A DNA stretch of 7,280 bases from Candidatus Coatesbacteria bacterium RBG_13_66_14 (GCA_001774505.1 MFAF01000119.1:12271-19550), one strand, 5' to 3'; positions 1-7,027 are shown, counted from the first letter of the stretch. Notes: generated from the sequence alone by a model not told the origin. Program-made: numbers and translations.

Positions 1-63
1 CGCTGGATTCGTAGATTACCCTTAAGTTCTAGTCGGCGGGAAGCCCGACCCTCGGAGTGTAAC

Positions 64-93
64 GCAACATTGTTGCAGATGCAAGTGAATTGC
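64..93. promoter_or_regulatory. Two tandem GCAA-N5-TTGC palindromes, putative operator
   Basis: Two 13-bp inverted repeats of the same form lie side by side: GCAACATTGTTGC at 64-76 (a perfect dyad with 6-bp arms) and GCAAGTGAATTGC at 81-93 (4-bp arms). Their centres are 17 bp apart, so they do not lie exactly on one helix face. They end 11 bp before the -35 box of the promoter at 105-133, centred roughly 70 and 53 bp upstream of the expected transcription start. That placement fits an activator, or an upstream repressor site. The pattern is visible directly; the regulator is unknown and no regulator gene is in the window. An overlapping TTGCA-GA-TGCAA dyad at 73-84 joins the two repeats. Confidence 0.4.
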
Positions 94-104
94 TTCTTGT
101 GCGG

Positions 105-133
105 TTGACAACGCGGAGCCCCGCCGGTAGGAT
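105..133 (+). promoter_or_regulatory. Sigma70-type promoter of the DUF3160/HEAT operon
   Basis: A perfect -35 hexamer TTGACA at 105-110 is followed by the optimal 17-bp spacer and a -10 hexamer TAGGAT at 128-133, which matches TATAAT at four of six positions. Transcription would start near 139-141, giving a leader of about 62 nt before the ATG at 202. A perfect -35 box with ideal spacing is unlikely by chance in DNA this GC-rich. This is inference from consensus matching. Confidence 0.6.
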
Positions 134-191
134 TAGCCCGCCCGAGTACACACCGGCGCGCAGCCGAGACATCCCCCAACCTCTTTTTCGC

Positions 192-196
192 GGAAG
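192..196 (+). promoter_or_regulatory. Weak ribosome binding site of the DUF3160 gene
   Basis: GGAAG lies 5 nt before the ATG at 202, a partial Shine-Dalgarno match at normal spacing. The reading frame upstream of 202 is open back to a TGA at 106-108 and contains no ATG, GTG or TTG, so 202 is the first usable start. Confidence 0.4.
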
Positions 197-201
197 TCGT
201 C

Positions 202-3200
202 ATGCCCCACCCCATCCAGCGGTTCAAGGAGTGGTTCGGGAGTCTCTCCCCTGCCAGGAAGTGGATCTACCCGATCGTCACGGTGCTCCTGGTCGGCGGA
301 ATCACCGTCGGCCTGGTCATCATTCTGTCCGTTCCCCCCGAGGCGGGGCGGCTGGTGCCCGAGGGGGTGGAGATAGTCGAGGCGAAGCTCCCCGACCCCG
401 TGCAGTTGACCGTGGGGGAGGGCAACGACGGCTCGCCGGCCGTCTCGCCGGACGGCGCTCTGGTGGCCTTCGCCTCCGACCGGAGCGGCAACCTCGACCT
501 GTACGTCATGCCCGTCGCCGGGGGCGAGTTGCGCCAGCTCACCCACTCCACCTCGGACGAAAAGGACCCCCACTTCTCACCCGACGGCTCCTCCCTGGTC
601 TACGTCTCGCGGATCGAAGGCGACTACGACGTCTGGGTGATGGACGCCCGGGGCGGAGGTGAACTGCGGCTGACCCACCACGAGGGGGACGAGGCGGAGC
701 CACGGTGGAGCCCGATCCAGTTTCAGAGCGACACCCTCTACTACCGCGTCCTCTACGGTTCCGCGGAGGGGCCGTTCACCGTCCGCGAGGACGGTTCGGA
801 CAGGCAGTCCGTGGCGCTCCCAGTCGAAGGAGCTTCCCACCTGCGCTGGACGCCCCACGGCCTCGGCGTGCTGGGGGAGGCGGAGACCGACGAGGGGATA
901 GCCGTGGTGGCCACGGGGCTGGAGGGTATTTTCCCCATCGAGGGGGTTCACGGCCGCCAACCGCTGCTCTCCCCGAACATGACGGGCCTTCTGTTCATCG
1001 GCAGCCTGAACGGCAACCACCGCATCTACTACTACGAGCCCTCCCGCGGTCGGCTCCTCAAGCTCGACCCCCTTTCCGAGCCCGGCGAGCTGGCCTGGGC
1101 GCCCGACGGTTCCGGCTTCTTCTACACCGACCTGGTTGACGGCTTCAGCAAGATTTTCTACCAGCCGCTCCCCCTGCCGCTCTCCGACGTGGCGAACCTC
1201 TGGCAGTACGACCTGCGGCCCGAGCAGCTCGACGCCCTCGAGCGGAGCTCGCTGATTTACGGCGACCGCCGCTGGCCCCTCTTCGACCAGCCTTACCTGG
1301 ACGAGTACCCGGGAGATGTCGTCTTCGCCTCCTCCTACACCCGGCCGATCTACGTCACCGCCGACGCCGTCGCGGAGCTGACCGACTACTATCTCGATTT
1401 CCTCCTGCTGGCTCTGGAGGAGGATACGGCGCGCCTGGAGCTCGTCAACTTCTACTTCGCCCTCGACGCCCGGCTGAAGCAGGAGATACACCAGCTCGAG
1501 GAGGCCCGCTCCTACGCCATGGCCAACCCCGAGTCGCTCCTGGTGGCCCAGGTAGGCGGCGTGGAGGCCTACGACGTTCTGATGGACCACCTCCGCTTTC
1601 TCGCCTCCTACGTCGAGGTGGGGGGCGAGCTCCTGGTCCCGGCAAACGTCGTGCGCGCCGAAATCACGGATCCCGACGCCTTCCAGGCCGCCACGGCCAT
1701 CCGGGGCGGGGCGGGCCTGGCCCCCATCGTCAGCCGGGGGAGCGACAACTACCCCGCCGAGTCCTTCCAGGCGCCCGATTGGGTGCGGCGGACCAGCGAG
1801 TTGGCCGCCGGGTTCTGCCGCGGCTACAACTGGGCCAGCCGCGTCAAGTTCCGCCTGACCGACCGGGATCAGGCCCTCGAGGCGCTGATTCTCACCTACC
1901 TTCTCGGTTCCGGCGAGCTGCGCTCCAGGTGGAGCCGCCTCGACGACGCCTTCGCCTTCCAGTTCGGCGAGGCCGACGACTTCGACATGGATACCCTGGA
2001 CGACCTGATGCGCGAGTCCTACGGCGCCGACGTCACCCTAGCCGAACTGGCCGATCCCGAGGGGCTGGACCGCTTCACGGAGGCCGTGGCCGGGCTTCAG
2101 GCCAAAATCACCGAGGACAAGCCCGAGGAGGCCGAGAAAGAGCCGACCTTCGCCCTCTTCGCCGAGCGTGCGTGGCCGCTGGAGGCCTACCTGGCCGCTC
2201 TGCGAAGCCCCGCCGTCGGGACGGTCGGGACGCGCCGCGCGAGCGCGGGCCTGTTAGACATCGCCGCCGCCGACGGGAGCGAGGCGGCCTGGGGGCAGCT
2301 CTTCGACGCGCAGGGGGAAGGCGGCTACGCGGGCTTCGAAGAGGCGCTGAACGCGGTCAAGGCCGATCTGCGGCGGCACGATGACGGGCTCTTCTACGGC
2401 TGGATGCGCGCCCTGCGTCCGTTCCTCGCCTCGCCGGAGCCGCCGGAGGGAGAGGAATCCGATCCGGCGGCGGGTATCGCCGCCCTTCGCGCCGCCTACG
2501 TGTTCTGCGGCGGACTCCTGGCGCTGACGACGGAGCCGGTGGCCTTCGAGAGCGAGCCCGCGGCGCCCTTCTCTACCGGTACGACCGGCGAGACGCCAGC
2601 TCTCCCCCTGCCGTACGTGTACGTCGAGCCCTGCCCGGAGCTCTTCGAGCGTCTGGCGGGGCTGGTCAAGAGCCAGCACGACCTGTTGCGCGAGACGGGG
2701 CTCTTCCCCGAGTTCGCCCCCCTGGCCGGGAGCGAGGCGCTGGCCGCGGCCCAGGCGGCCGAGCTGGCCCGCCAGCGGGAAAATCTCACGGCCGAGGAGC
2801 TCCTGGAGGAGGCGCCTCCCGCCGAGGAGGCCCTCGTCCTCAGCGGGATTCGCGTGGAGGACGTGTACCGCCGGTTCTACGACTTCCTGACCCGCCTGGG
2901 AACCATCGCCCGCCAGCAGGTCTCCGGCGTGCCCCTCACCCCCGATGACCAGTACTACCTCCTCCGGTTCGGCCAGTTGATGCGCGAGCTCACCCGGGAC
3001 ACCTTCCGCCAGGGTTCTCTGGGGTGCTCGCCGGGAACCACCTGCGCCCGGGTCGCCAACTTCGAGGCCGACGAAGGGTATCTGGCTCTGGGGCTGGGCG
3101 AGGCCGAGGAGCTGCTGCGGATCGTGCCCCGTCCCGGGGGCGGCCGCCTGCTCGTGGTCGGCGCCGCTTACGGGTATTACGAGATGGGGCGCCGGACGCC

Positions 3201-3339
3201 CATGGTCCTCTCCGACTGGCTGAATCAGGTGACGGCCGAACCGTCTCCGATCCGCCCGGGGTGGACCGCCTCCTTCGCCCCCGAAACCGGTTCCGGGATG
3301 AACGGGACGGAGAACGTCCCGAACGAGCCGAAGGGGTAA
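202..3339 (+). CDS. Membrane-anchored TolB-like beta-propeller / DUF3160 fusion protein
   Basis: Predicted 1045-residue envelope protein of unknown function. A short basic N-terminus (1-20) precedes one hydrophobic helix (about 21-43) with no clear cleavage site, so it is probably a signal anchor with the rest outside the cytoplasmic membrane. Residues 67-323 contain six PD40/WD40-like repeats: the prolines of SPDG, SPDG, WSP, WTP, LSP and WAPDG fall at 83, 127, 171, 218, 258 and 301, as expected for a six-bladed TolB-like propeller. From about 325 to 1012 it resembles DUF3160: RPIYVTADAV (381-390), FCRGYNW (538-544), YVEPCPELFERLA (807-819), PLTPDDQYYLLRFGQLMREL (911-930), VANFEAD (951-957) and GYYEM (991-995). 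Five cysteines (538, 769, 811, 942, 948) could allow disulfides. The stop lies 3 nt before the next gene, so translation is probably coupled. DUF3160 has no settled activity that I know of. Propeller assignment is strong; DUF3160 comes from recalled motifs. Confidence 0.85.
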   Translation: MPHPIQRFKEWFGSLSPARKWIYPIVTVLLVGGITVGLVIILSVPPEAGRLVPEGVEIVEAKLPDPVQLTVGEGNDGSPAVSPDGALVAFASDRSGNLDLYVMPVAGGELRQLTHSTSDEKDPHFSPDGSSLVYVSRIEGDYDVWVMDARGGGELRLTHHEGDEAEPRWSPIQFQSDTLYYRVLYGSAEGPFTVREDGSDRQSVALPVEGASHLRWTPHGLGVLGEAETDEGIAVVATGLEGIFPIEGVHGRQPLLSPNMTGLLFIGSLNGNHRIYYYEPSRGRLLKLDPLSEPGELAWAPDGSGFFYTDLVDGFSKIFYQPLPLPLSDVANLWQYDLRPEQLDALERSSLIYGDRRWPLFDQPYLDEYPGDVVFASSYTRPIYVTADAVAELTDYYLDFLLLALEEDTARLELVNFYFALDARLKQEIHQLEEARSYAMANPESLLVAQVGGVEAYDVLMDHLRFLASYVEVGGELLVPANVVRAEITDPDAFQAATAIRGGAGLAPIVSRGSDNYPAESFQAPDWVRRTSELAAGFCRGYNWASRVKFRLTDRDQALEALILTYLLGSGELRSRWSRLDDAFAFQFGEADDFDMDTLDDLMRESYGADVTLAELADPEGLDRFTEAVAGLQAKITEDKPEEAEKEPTFALFAERAWPLEAYLAALRSPAVGTVGTRRASAGLLDIAAADGSEAAWGQLFDAQGEGGYAGFEEALNAVKADLRRHDDGLFYGWMRALRPFLASPEPPEGEESDPAAGIAALRAAYVFCGGLLALTTEPVAFESEPAAPFSTGTTGETPALPLPYVYVEPCPELFERLAGLVKSQHDLLRETGLFPEFAPLAGSEALAAAQAAELARQRENLTAEELLEEAPPAEEALVLSGIRVEDVYRRFYDFLTRLGTIARQQVSGVPLTPDDQYYLLRFGQLMRELTRDTFRQGSLGCSPGTTCARVANFEADEGYLALGLGEAEELLRIVPRPGGGRLLVVGAAYGYYEMGRRTPMVLSDWLNQVTAEPSPIRPGWTASFAPETGSGMNGTENVPNEPKG
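2571..2607. repeat. Possible REP-like palindromic insertion inside the DUF3160 coding region
   Basis: This stretch packs nested small dyads: CCGGT-ACG-ACCGG at 2576-2588 and GGCG-AGA-CGCC at 2587-2597. It encodes TGTTGETPALP, a low-complexity linker placed just before the conserved YVEP motif. GGCGAGACGCC-type cores, read as GETPALP, resemble dispersed REP-like repeats that I recall from several GC-rich genomes, often found within coding frames. Only one copy is visible here, so a repeat family cannot be shown from this window. Confidence 0.25.
3331..3336 (+). promoter_or_regulatory. Ribosome binding site of the HEAT/SH3b gene, inside the end of the preceding gene
   Basis: AAGGGG lies 6 nt before the ATG at 3343 and is part of the last codons of the DUF3160 gene, whose TAA is at 3337-3339. 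Terminating ribosomes would finish right at the next start, which suggests translational coupling of the two genes. It supports 3343 as the start, which also yields a good signal peptide. Confidence 0.55.
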
Positions 3340-3342
3340 GAC

Positions 3343-5895
3343 ATGCGCCGCGGTTTCGTCTTCCTCCTCATTTTGACCACCACGGTCCTGGCCGAGGCCG
3401 TCGAATCGGCCTCCGGCGAGGAGCTGGCCTATCTGGCCCAGGAGCTGGGCTGGGCGGGGAGCGTCCCGGAACGACTCGAGCTTCTGGCGCAGATCCAGGC
3501 CGAGCTGGAGGGGAGGGCCCCCGGAACGGTCACGCCGGGCGGGTTGTACGCCGCCGTGGCGGCCGAGGCGAGCGATCCCGATGTCGCCCTGCGGCGGCTG
3601 GCCGTCACGCTTCTCGGCCTGTTGGGCGATGACCGCTGCGTGGCTTTTTTCGCCAACAACGCCGCCGATGAGAATGATTACGAGGTCCGGCGCCGGATCG
3701 TCGGGGCGCTGGGCCGCTACACGGGTGAAGAGCCGGCCGACGCCATCGGCTTCCTCGTGGATACCTGGCGCTCGGACGATTACAGGCTGCAAGAGCTGGC
3801 CCTCTCCTCCTGGAAGAGCACCGGCGGATCTCTGCCCGCCCTGGCCGACCGCGCCGTCCTGCTGCTCGAGAAGGATCCCTACCCGCAGGTGCGGACGGCC
3901 GCCGCGGAGGCGCTCGTCGGTATCGAGGCCGTCCGCGGGCGCTACGACTATTACGGGCGGGTGTACGAGGTGTACCGGAATGAGGCCGATCCCGGGGTGA
4001 AGGGCGCCCTCTTGAGCGTGTTGGGCTTCACCGGCGTCCCCGAATCCCTGCCGGTCCTCTCCGAGGCCCTGAAGGACCCCGCGCTGTTTCGCGCCGCCAT
4101 CGCCGGGCTCGGCTACACGGACGCCGACGAGAGCCGGCGGCTTCTGCGTAACGCTTTCTGGAACGGCGAAGCGGCCAACGAGGACCGCCTGGACGTCCTC
4201 GAGTCCCTCGCCCGCCTGGCGGACGACGAGGCCGCCGAAATGGCGGAATGGCTCTTGAAGAACGACCCATCCGGCGACGAGACCGAGGTGCTGGCGGCCC
4301 TCACTCTCCACCCCGACCCCGCCGGAATCGGTATGGTGGCAGATTTCCTCGACCGTGAACCGCCGCCACCCACTGATCAATTGATCGCCGCCTGTAACCT
4401 GCTGGGACGGATGGCCGTCACGGCCGAGGCCGCCGGGGAGATGCGCCGGTCCGACGACGCGCTCCGGGCCATGCAGGGGCTCTATACCGGGGCGTTCGAC
4501 GGCGCGGTGTACGACGCGGCGACCGCGGCCCTCATCGGGGTGGTGGACGACGCGTCCCGGCTCGAACCGCCGGTCGCCATGCTGAGGCGGGTCGAGTACG
4601 CCGACGCCCTCGGCGCCCTGGGCGACCTCTACGCCGCGAAGGGCGACGCCGGAACCGAGGGGGAGCTCCTGGAATACCTCGGTGAGGAGCCGCCCCCGGC
4701 GAAATGCCTGGTCGTCATCGAGACGCTCGGAAGGCTGGGTTATTCGGGCGCGGTTCCCCTCCTGTCCATCTACGCCCGGGAGACGAGGCCGGGCACGGTC
4801 GAGACCTCGTCGGCCGCCCTGCGGGCCCTGGGGCGTATCGGCGACCGCCGCGCCGCGCCGGTCTTCGCCGAGGTGCTGGAGGATCCCGCCGCCGTGCCGA
4901 CCAGGCTGACCGCCGCCGCCGAGGCCGCCGTGGAAGCCGGCGACCCGAGCCTGGTCTACCCCCTGATGGAGCTTCTGGAGCGGGGGGAGAATTGGGAGAC
5001 GCGGGCCGCCGCCGCCCGAGCCCTGGGCGTTCTAGGGGTTCCGGAGGCGCTCGCCGCCGTGGGACGGGCCATGGCCACGGATCCCAGCAAAACCGTCCGC
5101 GGGGAATCTTTCCTGGCCTACTGCCGCCTGACCGGCGAAGAAGGGCTCCCGCTCCTGTTCACCTTCCTCGCCGGGCACGACATCGGCCTGGACGACGAGG
5201 CGATGGGCGCGCTCGGCGGCCTCTTCGACCGGCTCGGCGGGGAGACGGTCCAGGGGCTTCTGGCCCACCCCGAGCCCGAGGCGCGCCGGCTCACGGTTTG
5301 GTATCTGGCCCGGCGGGGGGAGCCCGGTGACCGGGTGCTCGTCGAGACGGCCCTGGGCGACATCAACCTCCTGGTCAACGAGGCCGCCGCCGAGGGGCTC
5401 GGGCTCATGGGCGATCCCGCCTCCGCCCCGGTCCTGTTGGCCGCCTTCAAGGAGACCTTCGAGCCCTACTACGCCTCCCGCAAGGACTTGAGCTTCAACG
5501 AACGCAACGTGAACATCTTGCGGCGGACCATCGAGGACGCCTTCTTCGCCCTGGGCGTGGACCCGGGCACCGTCACCGCGGGGACGGTCACCCACGTCGA
5601 AGAGGCAGAGGTCGTCGAGGAGAAACAGCCCGAGCGGATGAGGGTCGCCGCCGACGCCCTGCGCCTGCGCGACGCCCCCTCCACCGCCACCGGCGTGAAG
5701 ATCGGCCTGCTCTCCGCGGGCGAGGTGGTGGAGGTGCTGGAGGTCTCCGGCGACTGGGCCCGGGTCCGCACCGCCGCAGACGTGATCGGCTGGGCCTGCA
5801 TCCAACTCGAGGGCGAGACGTTCCTCGTCCCCACCGACGAGCCGCTGGTCCCCGAGGAGATTCCCGAGGAGCCAGATACGCCCGACGCGGAGTAG
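3343..5895 (+). CDS. Secreted HEAT-repeat protein with C-terminal SH3b domain
   Basis: Predicted 850-residue exported scaffold protein. It starts with a Sec signal peptide (MRRG, then the hydrophobic stretch FVFLLILTTTVLA, cleavage probably after Ala17). Residues about 75-705 form a long alpha-solenoid of HEAT-like repeats; clear examples are at 78-96 (DPDVALRRLAVTLLGLLGD), 178-195, 217-246, 484-515, 550-580, 643-671 and 675-702, with the middle (270-450) more degenerate. Residues about 765-825 match a bacterial SH3 domain: LRLRDAPS at 773-780, then the usual strands with Trp805 and Gly-Trp 816-817. A Pro/Glu/Asp-rich tail (828-850) ends the protein. HEAT solenoids usually bind other proteins, and SH3b domains often bind peptides or cell-wall material, so an envelope scaffold role is likely; no catalytic motif is visible. 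It follows the DUF3160 gene by 3 nt in the same operon, suggesting the two products cooperate. The partner and ligand are unknown. Confidence 0.85.
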   Translation: MRRGFVFLLILTTTVLAEAVESASGEELAYLAQELGWAGSVPERLELLAQIQAELEGRAPGTVTPGGLYAAVAAEASDPDVALRRLAVTLLGLLGDDRCVAFFANNAADENDYEVRRRIVGALGRYTGEEPADAIGFLVDTWRSDDYRLQELALSSWKSTGGSLPALADRAVLLLEKDPYPQVRTAAAEALVGIEAVRGRYDYYGRVYEVYRNEADPGVKGALLSVLGFTGVPESLPVLSEALKDPALFRAAIAGLGYTDADESRRLLRNAFWNGEAANEDRLDVLESLARLADDEAAEMAEWLLKNDPSGDETEVLAALTLHPDPAGIGMVADFLDREPPPPTDQLIAACNLLGRMAVTAEAAGEMRRSDDALRAMQGLYTGAFDGAVYDAATAALIGVVDDASRLEPPVAMLRRVEYADALGALGDLYAAKGDAGTEGELLEYLGEEPPPAKCLVVIETLGRLGYSGAVPLLSIYARETRPGTVETSSAALRALGRIGDRRAAPVFAEVLEDPAAVPTRLTAAAEAAVEAGDPSLVYPLMELLERGENWETRAAAARALGVLGVPEALAAVGRAMATDPSKTVRGESFLAYCRLTGEEGLPLLFTFLAGHDIGLDDEAMGALGGLFDRLGGETVQGLLAHPEPEARRLTVWYLARRGEPGDRVLVETALGDINLLVNEAAAEGLGLMGDPASAPVLLAAFKETFEPYYASRKDLSFNERNVNILRRTIEDAFFALGVDPGTVTAGTVTHVEEAEVVEEKQPERMRVAADALRLRDAPSTATGVKIGLLSAGEVVEVLEVSGDWARVRTAADVIGWACIQLEGETFLVPTDEPLVPEEIPEEPDTPDAE

Positions 5896-5911
5896 CTCCG
5901 TTTCTCGCCAT

Positions 5912-5946
5912 AAAAAAAGCGGACCCGTGGGGGTCCGCCTTGTTTT
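5912..5946. terminator. Bidirectional rho-independent terminator between convergent genes
   Basis: An 8-bp perfect stem, GCGGACCC at 5919-5926 pairing with GGGTCCGC at 5931-5938, closes a 4-nt loop. On the minus strand the stem is followed at once by seven T residues (the A run at 5912-5918), making a classical terminator for the lipoprotein gene ending at 5962. On the plus strand the stem is followed by the broken tract CTTGTTTT (5939-5946), a weaker but plausible terminator for the operon ending at 5895. Confidence 0.85.
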
Positions 5947-5961
5947 ACGCCGATGGGGGGG

Positions 5962-6951
5962 TCACTTCCGCGCGCCCTCGGGCTGGTTGAAGATGAAGTA
6001 CACCAGCACGGTGCGCACCGCATCGTCGAGCTGGGCCTCGTTGTGGAAGGTGGTGTAGCCCACCTTCCCCTCGCCGTAGGAGAAGTCCACCATCAGCGGC
6101 GAGTCGTCCAGCGAGCCGCCGTAGTAAGTGACGTCGCCCTGGATGAGGACCTCGGTCCCCGGTCCCGCCTCCTCGATGACCACCCAACTGGGCAGGTCGT
6201 AGTAGATGTTCACGGTGTCGCTGCCCAGGTAGTCCTCCAGCTCCTGGCGCATGACCTCGCCGGTGACGGAGCCCTCATCACCCCACCAGGGTCCAGCCCC
6301 GTCCTCGTCCAGGAACTCGACGGCGTTGGGCCAGACCGCCTCGATGTACTCCCACTCCCAGTCCGAGGCGTAGAGGTAGCCGCCCTCGTCAACGAACCGC
6401 TCCAGGTTGGCGATGACGTCGGCGTCGCCGGCCCACTCGGTGTCGGAGCCGCAGTTAAGGAAGAGCATCTGCAGGGGGTCCAGGTTGCCCCAGTCGGCGA
6501 GGTCGGCGTCGGTGAGCGAGGTGTAGCCGTAGCCCAGCTCCTCGAGAATCTCCTCGATGGAATCGAAGGCGCCCGGAACGACGGCGATTTCGCTGCTGTC
6601 TATCTCGAGATCGAGCTTGACGTCGTTGTCGAAGTCGTCGGGGATGTCCACGTCAACCCCGGCGTGGAAGCCGCCCCTGGAGGCCTCCAAAAGGGCGCCG
6701 CCGTCGGGCAGCTCCAGGTCGAAGACGAACTTGCCCTCGGTGTCGGAGGTAGTCGTGTAATCCGCGGCGAGCGCGTCATAGTACGTCAGCTCGACCAGCG
6801 CCCCGGCCACCGGGGTCTCGCCGTCCGCGGCGTAAACGTAGCCGGAGAGGTGGTCGGGGTCGAAGCTGCCGCCGCCCCCGTCTGGGCCGGTCGTTGCGCA
6901 GCCCGTGAACAGTAAAAAGACCGCCAGAAGCGGTGCCGCCAGCTTGAGCAT
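5962..6951 (-). CDS. Lipoprotein with carboxypeptidase-regulatory-like and class I amidotransferase-like domains
   Basis: Predicted 329-residue lipoprotein. The start is the ATG at 6951: it gives a signal peptide with a lipobox-like FTGC (acylated Cys18) and has GGAGGA 5 nt upstream. A longer reading from 7047 would overlap the preceding gene and bury the signal peptide. A Gly-rich linker leads to residues about 35-117, which resemble the carboxypeptidase regulatory-like beta-sandwich (SGYVYAADGETPVAGALVEL, then TEGKFVFD). Residues about 120-325 resemble a ThuA-like or class I glutamine amidotransferase-like fold: LQMLFLNCGSD (160-170), LERFVDEGGYLYASDWEW (183-200) and GEGKVGYTTFHNEAQ (293-307). 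The HxE pair (His303, Glu305) recalls the His-x-Glu of class I amidotransferases. The expected nucleophile position seems to be Ser196/Asp197 rather than Cys, with Cys167 in an earlier strand, so a binding role or altered chemistry is more likely than ammonia release. The protein is very acidic. Substrate unknown. Own promoter upstream; terminator after the stop. Confidence 0.8.
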   Translation of the reverse strand: MLKLAAPLLAVFLLFTGCATTGPDGGGGSFDPDHLSGYVYAADGETPVAGALVELTYYDALAADYTTTSDTEGKFVFDLELPDGGALLEASRGGFHAGVDVDIPDDFDNDVKLDLEIDSSEIAVVPGAFDSIEEILEELGYGYTSLTDADLADWGNLDPLQMLFLNCGSDTEWAGDADVIANLERFVDEGGYLYASDWEWEYIEAVWPNAVEFLDEDGAGPWWGDEGSVTGEVMRQELEDYLGSDTVNIYYDLPSWVVIEEAGPGTEVLIQGDVTYYGGSLDDSPLMVDFSYGEGKVGYTTFHNEAQLDDAVRTVLVYFIFNQPEGARK

Positions 6952-6956
6952 GATTT

Positions 6957-6962
6957 TCCTCC
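6957..6962 (-). promoter_or_regulatory. Strong ribosome binding site of the lipoprotein gene
   Basis: Read on the minus strand this is GGAGGA, a near-perfect Shine-Dalgarno sequence 5 nt before the ATG at 6951. It decides the start of the lipoprotein in favour of 6951 over the upstream in-frame codon at 7047. Confidence 0.75.
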
Positions 6963-6990
6963 AGGTTTGTGAGGTTGAGCGTATTGCGTA

Positions 6991-7019
6991 AGTATATACA
7001 CTTGCCCTGGTGTTTTCGA
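6991..7019 (-). promoter_or_regulatory. Sigma70-type promoter of the lipoprotein gene
   Basis: On the minus strand, TCGAAA (7014-7019, four of six matches to TTGACA) is separated by 17 bp from TATACT (6991-6996, five of six matches to TATAAT). Transcription would begin near 6984, about 33 nt before the start codon. The gap between this gene and the dehydratase gene is the most AT-rich stretch of the right-hand part, and the -35 box lies only 9 bp beyond the stop of the upstream gene. Confidence 0.5.
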
Positions 7020-7027
7020 GGCCGGCC

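Noticed and set aside
32..49. A hairpin (GTCGG / CCGAC) near the left edge, possible terminator of an upstream gene
   Set aside because: The stem is only 5 bp and is not followed by a T tract on either strand; no upstream gene end is visible to support it.
90..662. A 190-codon plus-strand open frame starting before the DUF3160 gene
   Set aside because: Its Arg/Gly/Pro-rich product is typical of an out-of-frame reading of GC-rich DNA, and it starts upstream of the likely promoter.
2254..4380. A 708-codon open frame on the minus strand across both operon genes
   Set aside because: It lies opposite two well-supported coding regions, has no recognisable domains, and its composition is what antisense of GC-rich codons produces.
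5323..5335. A perfect 13-bp palindrome, CCCGGTGACCGGG, inside the HEAT gene
   Set aside because: It is within ordinary coding sequence of a GC-rich gene, single copy in the window, and explained by codon use.
5953..6915. A 320-codon plus-strand open frame opposite the lipoprotein gene
   Set aside because: It overlaps the terminator side and is the complement of a gene with clear signal peptide, lipobox, ribosome binding site and promoter; its Val/Gly-rich product looks like a shadow.
7020..7027. GGCCGGCC palindrome after the dehydratase stop codon, as a terminator
   Set aside because: It has no loop or long stem and no following T tract, so it does not form a terminator.
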